Below the pieces are notes generated by a model, which saw nothing but the letters and a program-made list of their open reading frames with translations, had not been told where the DNA came from and searched no databases. Positions 59,546 to 64,000 of a DNA stretch of 64,000 nucleotides are shown piece by piece. This stretch comes from Puia dinghuensis (GTDB taxonomy: Bacteria > Bacteroidota > Bacteroidia > Chitinophagales > Chitinophagaceae): contig NZ_BMJC01000001.1 of the NCBI RefSeq assembly GCF_014642875.1, positions 1,925,535 to 1,989,534 on the forward strand, given 5' to 3'. Every line of letters starts with the position of its first letter. The stretch's first letter is position 1. Both the position numbers and the translations under genes were made by a program.

Positions 59546-61009
59546 ATGCGTCCCCTACAACTACTGATCGGGTGTGTCTTCTTTTTGACCGCTTCTTATG
59601 GGCAGGCCGTCGATTCTCTCGCGGACAAGGCTCTTCGTTTCCCGGGCAAGTTGTTCAGCCGGATAGAATCGAAGACCGCGGGTCTGGACCGTCAGCTCAC
59701 GCGGCAGACGGAGCACTGCCTGGCGAAGATGGCCCGTAGGGAAGCGCGGCTGCGACGGGAACTCTCCCGCATCGATAGTGCAAGCGCCCAGCGCCTGTTT
59801 GCTAATTCGGCGCAGCAATATGCTGCCCTGGCCCGCAAGCTGGCTACGGATTCGGGCGGTGCGGCTATCCCTCTAAGCGGAGAATATATGCCCTATGTAG
59901 ATTCTTTGAAGGGCAGTCTTTCTTTCTTCCAGCAAAACCGGCAACTACTGGGGGCAGCGCAATCGCAAGCCCGGCTGGCGCAACTGCAAGCCTCCATGGC
60001 CGGGTTCCAACAATTGCAGGCAAAGTTGCAGGATGCCGATGCCATCAAAGCCTTCCTCCGCCAGCGGAAGGAAGCGATCAAAGCCTATCTCAATCAATAT
60101 ACGAACCTGCCTTCGGGCATCGGTAAGGAATACCAGGGGCTCACCCGCGAAGCATATTATTACTCCGAGCAAGTGCGACAGTACCGGCAGTTGTTGAACG
60201 ACCCCGATCAATTGGAGAAGAAAGCCCTTTCCCTGCTGGGACAGTTACCCGCTTTCCGGCAATTCATGAAAAATAACGGACAGCTCGCGGGCTTGTTCAA
60301 TCTCCCTGCTGGTTATAGCAGCCCCGCGGCCTTGGCAGGATTGCAGACCCGAGACCAGGTGACGCAGGCGATCCAAAGCCAGCTGGCGGCGGGCGGACAG
60401 GGTGCGCTGAGCGCGCTGCATCAAAATCTCCAGTCGGCCGAGCAACAGCTGGACGGGTTCAAGGACAAACTGAACCATCTTGGGAGTGGCAGCGGCGACA
60501 TCGATATGCCCAACTTCAAACCCAATGGACAGCGGACGAAAAGCCTGTGGCGGCGACTCGAAGCCGGTGTCAATTTGCAGACGAGCCGCACCAATCGCTA
60601 TTACCCCAATGTCCTGGATCTCGGCGGCTCACTCGGTTACCGGCTCACGGACAAAAGCACCATCGGCGTGGGGACCAGTCTGAAGATCGGCCTGGGCAGC
60701 GATATCCGGCATTTGGCGCTAACAGCGAGCGGTGCGAGCTTGCGCAGCTACGTGGACATTGTGCTCAAAGGGAGCTTCTTCGTCAGCGGCGGACTGGAAT
60801 ACAATCACACTTCGGCCCTCCGGTCGTACCAGGATATCCGCCGGCTGTCCGGTTGGACGACCAGCGGGCTTATCGGAATCACCAAGACGGTGTCGGTGAA
60901 GAGCCGGGTATTCAAGAAGACGAAGCTGAGCCTGCTTTGGGACTTTCTCAGTTACCGGCAAAGGCCTCAAACCCCAGCAATTGTTTATCGATTAGGGTAC
61001 TCATTCTAA
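59546..61009 (+). CDS. Secreted helical protein with C-terminal barrel-like domain
   Basis: The 487-aa protein has a signal peptide (MRPLQLLIGCVFFLTASYGQ), a long charged and Gln/Ala-rich helical part (about 25-320), and a C-terminal portion of alternating strands (SLGYRLTDKSTIGVGTSLKIGLG; SFFVSGGLEYNHTSAL) ending in a terminal Phe, as in outer-membrane proteins. It lies directly between the tail-fibre-like gene and the RHS gene. Proteins of this layout commonly accompany RHS genes in Chitinophagaceae; function unknown. Confidence 0.65.
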   Translation: MRPLQLLIGCVFFLTASYGQAVDSLADKALRFPGKLFSRIESKTAGLDRQLTRQTEHCLAKMARREARLRRELSRIDSASAQRLFANSAQQYAALARKLATDSGGAAIPLSGEYMPYVDSLKGSLSFFQQNRQLLGAAQSQARLAQLQASMAGFQQLQAKLQDADAIKAFLRQRKEAIKAYLNQYTNLPSGIGKEYQGLTREAYYYSEQVRQYRQLLNDPDQLEKKALSLLGQLPAFRQFMKNNGQLAGLFNLPAGYSSPAALAGLQTRDQVTQAIQSQLAAGGQGALSALHQNLQSAEQQLDGFKDKLNHLGSGSGDIDMPNFKPNGQRTKSLWRRLEAGVNLQTSRTNRYYPNVLDLGGSLGYRLTDKSTIGVGTSLKIGLGSDIRHLALTASGASLRSYVDIVLKGSFFVSGGLEYNHTSALRSYQDIRRLSGWTTSGLIGITKTVSVKSRVFKKTKLSLLWDFLSYRQRPQTPAIVYRLGYSF

Positions 61010-61019
61010 CGATCATTCC

Positions 61020-64000
61020 ATGATGAATCATTTTATGCGAAATATGAAAAAAACGGTTTTGGCACTCCTTATTTTCAATCTTTTTTTCACAGAAATCTTT
61101 TGCCAGATTCGAAAAGACCCTGTTGCGATATCCAGCCCAAATGCCGCTTCGCTGGGAAAATTCGGTGAGGTTCCCGTGTCTTTATACGCGGGATTACCTC
61201 AGATAAATATACCCATCTACACAGTGGAAGAAGGAGGCATCAAAGTGCCCATTTCATTAGACTATCATGCTAGCGGCGTTCGCCCGGATCAGCATCCCGG
61301 CTGGGTTGGCCTGAACTGGAACCTGAGTGCCGGAGGGGCCATTACCCGTATCGTAAAGGATATCCCGGATGATGACAATGAAATACTGGGAAGTCAGCCA
61401 TTATGCCAGGGTAGGAGCGCAAACGGGGCCGGGTATTATTTTAATAATACCTGCATATTGCATGGGAATTGGAGCAGCGTCTCTTACATACGGGATACGA
61501 TTTGTAATCAAGGCTTCACCTATAAATACGATACGGAGCCGGATGAGTTCGATTTTAGCTTCCTGGGGTATTCCGGCAAATTCTTCCTGGATACGGCCAT
61601 CAATACCTGGCAGGTGCAATGCGACCGGCGAATTAAAGTGACCCTTATACCTGACCCCAGCCATCCAACTCAAAGCCTGGCCCTGCCTCCCCCGTACAGT
61701 CCCGGCTCTTGCACGCTAAACAATCCCTGGCATACCGCGTATCCAAGCAGCTTTTCAGGATTTATCCTGACTACGGAGGATGGTACTCAGTACACTTTCG
61801 GCGGTGACACCTCGCATATCGAGTACACTATAAATTTTTATGCGCAAGGCACGGATACGTGGATCGCCAATTCCTGGAATCTCTCCAGGATACAAGACGC
61901 CTACGGTCGGGTGGTCACCTTTACTTACACTCGTGGGCCCCTTGTCAGCCAGATCACCAATTCTATTGAGATACGGAATAAAAAGGTATATCCCAAGAAT
62001 CCGACCAATTATTTTTGGTTTATTCCGACCTTCGGCATAGCATCTGCATACAATTTTCTAACCCCAAGCTGTTCCAACAGTACCAGCGGAATTCCTCCTA
62101 CGGGACAATTCGCCGGCAAGCTGATTGCACCCTTGTATTTGAGCCAGATCAACTCCTCCTATGCCAGCGTGAGTTTTAAAACTTCCATCACAACCGAGCT
62201 GCGGATAGGTCTTATCGCGTATACCTATTTCGATAACTATGAAATCAACAAGGGTTCGACCATCGACGATTATTATTATTTCCTATATCCGGTAAGTGGC
62301 GGCAATGCTTTTTGCAACGGAGGTGGCGGAACGGGCGGCAATGCCCGCTTCAATAATCTGCAATGGCTGGAGCTGGATAGTATCTACGTAACCAATAAGA
62401 GAACAAATACCCTCTTAAACGAATATGCCTTTGGTTATACGCATGACACCACCAAGCGACTCATGCTGCAAAGCTTTCAGCAATTGTCGATGAACCAGCA
62501 GACCATTTCGCCGTCTCCTTATCGGTTTTATTATGACTCTTCCCACACCCTTCCGAATTACCTGGCGGCTACCGGGTGGACGGATCATTGGGGGTTTTAT
62601 AACGGGAAGGATGCCACCCATTCCCTGGATACCCTGACCACCTATTACAATTACCGGCAGCCCGATTCCAATTACCTACGGGCCGGAACACTGGTGCGGG
62701 TCACCTATCCCACAGGCGGAATAACCGATCTGGCCTATGAAGCGAATATGTATTCCAGGGAACTGGACACTATCCGCAGTAGCCCCCTCATTGACTATGG
62801 CAGCACGATCATGCTGGCCGGCGGCCTGCGGATAAAAAAGATCACCAGTTATGACGTGAACTACCCCAATAGCCCGCTGATCAGGCAATACTATTATTTT
62901 AAAAATTATAGCCCGTCTACCGGCCTTACCGGAGCGTCCAGCGGCATCCTGGGCGGAAAATCGCAATATTATTGGGACACTTATACTACCGTGTCGGATA
63001 TTGATCCCAACCAGCTGTATACGGAGCAGATATTTTCTACTCAATCGGCCATGCCCATGAGTGAGAATACTGCCGGGGCTCATCTCGGATATAGCGAGGT
63101 CGAGGAACAATATGCGGACGGCAGCCTGGTGGATTATCAGTTTACCAATTTCGATAACGGGCATATGGATGAGTCTTTTATCAACAACCTGCAACGCACT
63201 AAGTCACCCTATGAGCCCTATACCAGCAAGGCCTTTGAACGGGGCAAGCTAGTCAAGAAGACCACCTATAACACCAGCGGACAAATCGTAAATGTGGATT
63301 CATTCGGATATTTCGCCCTCAACCAGAATTTCGTGCGGGCAGTTAAAGCCAGCGTCTATACCACTTGCGAAAACTCCAACCAATATATTTGTGAAGGAAC
63401 TTCTTATAAGAATTATACCTACCCATTCCTGATGGCGGGGGAATATCATACCCGATATGATGTAAATGGCGCCAACCCCGTGATAGATTCCACGATCTAC
63501 ACCTATGATACGGCTAACTATTTACAACAGACGGCTATAACCACCAATAGCATCGGTCAAGCCATTACCACAAGCAATAAGTATCCCTGTGATAGTCTTA
63601 CCGGGCTATCTTCATCCGCACAAACAGCTAAAGGAAATTTGCTCGCCGCGGGAAGGCTCTCCCCATTATTGGAACAAACGGTTACTAAAGGAAGCTTTCA
63701 GACCAGCAGGGTCAGGAATGATTATAATATTTGGAGTAATAATACGGCCATGCCCCAATATGTCGAACTCCAGGTCGGATCAAATCCCGTGGAAACCCGG
63801 CAGGCATTCATTGCTTACGATGCGTACCAGAATCTCCTGCTGGACTCGCTTACGAGCGACTTGACCTCAGGGTACCTATGGGATTATAGCGGACTATACC
63901 CCATTGCAAAGATTATCAATACCGGTCCCACCCATAGTTTTGCCTATACCAGCTTCGAGGCCGATGGCAGCGGCAACTGGACGATCAGCGACACGACCCG
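61020..64000 (+). CDS. RHS/YD-repeat protein, 3' end beyond the window
   Basis: I read an open frame from ATG 61020 to the right edge (993 codons). It begins with a basic start and a signal peptide (KKTVLALLIFNLFFTEIFCQ), then the RHS-family N-terminal block GEVPVSLYAGLPQINIPIYT, the segment ISLDYHASGVRP and the motif WVGLNWNLSAGGAITR. YD-repeat-like tyrosine-rich strands follow throughout. Such secreted proteins often end in a variable toxin or adhesion domain, which is outside this window. It starts 10 bp after the previous stop, giving a three-gene operon. Confidence 0.85.
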   Translation, partial: MMNHFMRNMKKTVLALLIFNLFFTEIFCQIRKDPVAISSPNAASLGKFGEVPVSLYAGLPQINIPIYTVEEGGIKVPISLDYHASGVRPDQHPGWVGLNWNLSAGGAITRIVKDIPDDDNEILGSQPLCQGRSANGAGYYFNNTCILHGNWSSVSYIRDTICNQGFTYKYDTEPDEFDFSFLGYSGKFFLDTAINTWQVQCDRRIKVTLIPDPSHPTQSLALPPPYSPGSCTLNNPWHTAYPSSFSGFILTTEDGTQYTFGGDTSHIEYTINFYAQGTDTWIANSWNLSRIQDAYGRVVTFTYTRGPLVSQITNSIEIRNKKVYPKNPTNYFWFIPTFGIASAYNFLTPSCSNSTSGIPPTGQFAGKLIAPLYLSQINSSYASVSFKTSITTELRIGLIAYTYFDNYEINKGSTIDDYYYFLYPVSGGNAFCNGGGGTGGNARFNNLQWLELDSIYVTNKRTNTLLNEYAFGYTHDTTKRLMLQSFQQLSMNQQTISPSPYRFYYDSSHTLPNYLAATGWTDHWGFYNGKDATHSLDTLTTYYNYRQPDSNYLRAGTLVRVTYPTGGITDLAYEANMYSRELDTIRSSPLIDYGSTIMLAGGLRIKKITSYDVNYPNSPLIRQYYYFKNYSPSTGLTGASSGILGGKSQYYWDTYTTVSDIDPNQLYTEQIFSTQSAMPMSENTAGAHLGYSEVEEQYADGSLVDYQFTNFDNGHMDESFINNLQRTKSPYEPYTSKAFERGKLVKKTTYNTSGQIVNVDSFGYFALNQNFVRAVKASVYTTCENSNQYICEGTSYKNYTYPFLMAGEYHTRYDVNGANPVIDSTIYTYDTANYLQQTAITTNSIGQAITTSNKYPCDSLTGLSSSAQTAKGNLLAAGRLSPLLEQTVTKGSFQTSRVRNDYNIWSNNTAMPQYVELQVGSNPVETRQAFIAYDAYQNLLLDSLTSDLTSGYLWDYSGLYPIAKIINTGPTHSFAYTSFEADGSGNWTISDTT

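Noticed and set aside
1..64000. tRNA gene or att site marking the element ends
   Set aside because: I found no cloverleaf-like sequence or convincing direct repeat pair at the presumed edges; a tool such as tRNAscan-SE would be decisive.

Overview
The window looks like a chromosome segment of a Bacteroidota bacterium, probably of the Chitinophagaceae type. The evidence is a Bacteroides-style conjugative transfer operon (TraE-F-G-I-J-K-L-M-N order), RteC-type proteins, TATATTTG promoter boxes, and a long RHS/YD-repeat gene at the right end. The assignment is inferred from gene content; no rRNA or other phylogenetic marker is present.

Layout. (1) 1-16.2 kb, minus strand: an apparently intact transfer (T4SS) operon. 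It runs from an RteC-family regulator (16.2 kb) through TraE, TraF, the VirB4-like TraG ATPase, three TraI-like periplasmic paralogues, TraJ, TraK, TraL, TraM and TraN to two element-specific cytoplasmic proteins, then a partial YhcG-like PDDEXK nuclease. (2) 16.2-30 kb: accessory region with a nonsense-mutated IS481-like transposase, a second RteC-like gene, a Crp/Fnr regulator, acetyltransferases, a hybrid histidine kinase, a membrane-protein cassette and two DUF5677-like genes. (3) 30-36.7 kb, plus strand: the mobilisation module (oriT-like hairpins, MobC-like protein, relaxase, VirD4-like coupling protein). It is heavily damaged: two frameshifted small genes, in-frame stops in a small gene and in the relaxase tail, and a coupling protein that lost its ATPase core and has a 22-nt insertion inside Walker A. 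The element therefore looks unable to mobilise itself. (4) 36.8-41 kb: a DUF5690/MFS transporter, a coiled-coil protein and a second copy of the membrane-protein cassette. (5) 41-52.1 kb: an AT-rich island encoding phosphonate biosynthesis and use. (6) 52.2-58 kb: a tandem array of small structured RNAs and many gene relics. (7) 58.3-64 kb: secreted or surface proteins and the RHS gene, with a more GC-rich look.

The most interesting region is 42.4-52.1 kb. The leftward operon encodes an AraC-type regulator, a PEP-mutase homologue, a two-subunit phosphonopyruvate-decarboxylase homologue, a PhyH-type Fe/2OG dioxygenase and a PLP aminotransferase. Together these can plausibly make 2-aminoethylphosphonate (AEP) and perhaps 1-hydroxy-AEP. 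Facing them are two LicC/PntC-like nucleotidylyltransferases, a tandem PhnO-like aminoalkylphosphonate acetyltransferase, and two paralogous fusions of a degenerate C39-peptidase-like domain to a CDP-alcohol phosphotransferase. Between the first cytidylyltransferase and the first fusion lies a 73-aa protein, with its own promoter-like box and terminator. It ends in five exact heptads, each with serine at position 2. I propose that this cluster attaches aminoalkylphosphonates, via CDP-AEP, to serines of a ribosomally made peptide: a candidate new class of modified peptide. A phosphonolipid or surface-decoration pathway is the main alternative. The second notable item is a repeated RNA-like module (about 110 nt, base-pair covariation between copies, terminator at the end), present four times at 52.7-53.5 kb and once at 28.0 kb.
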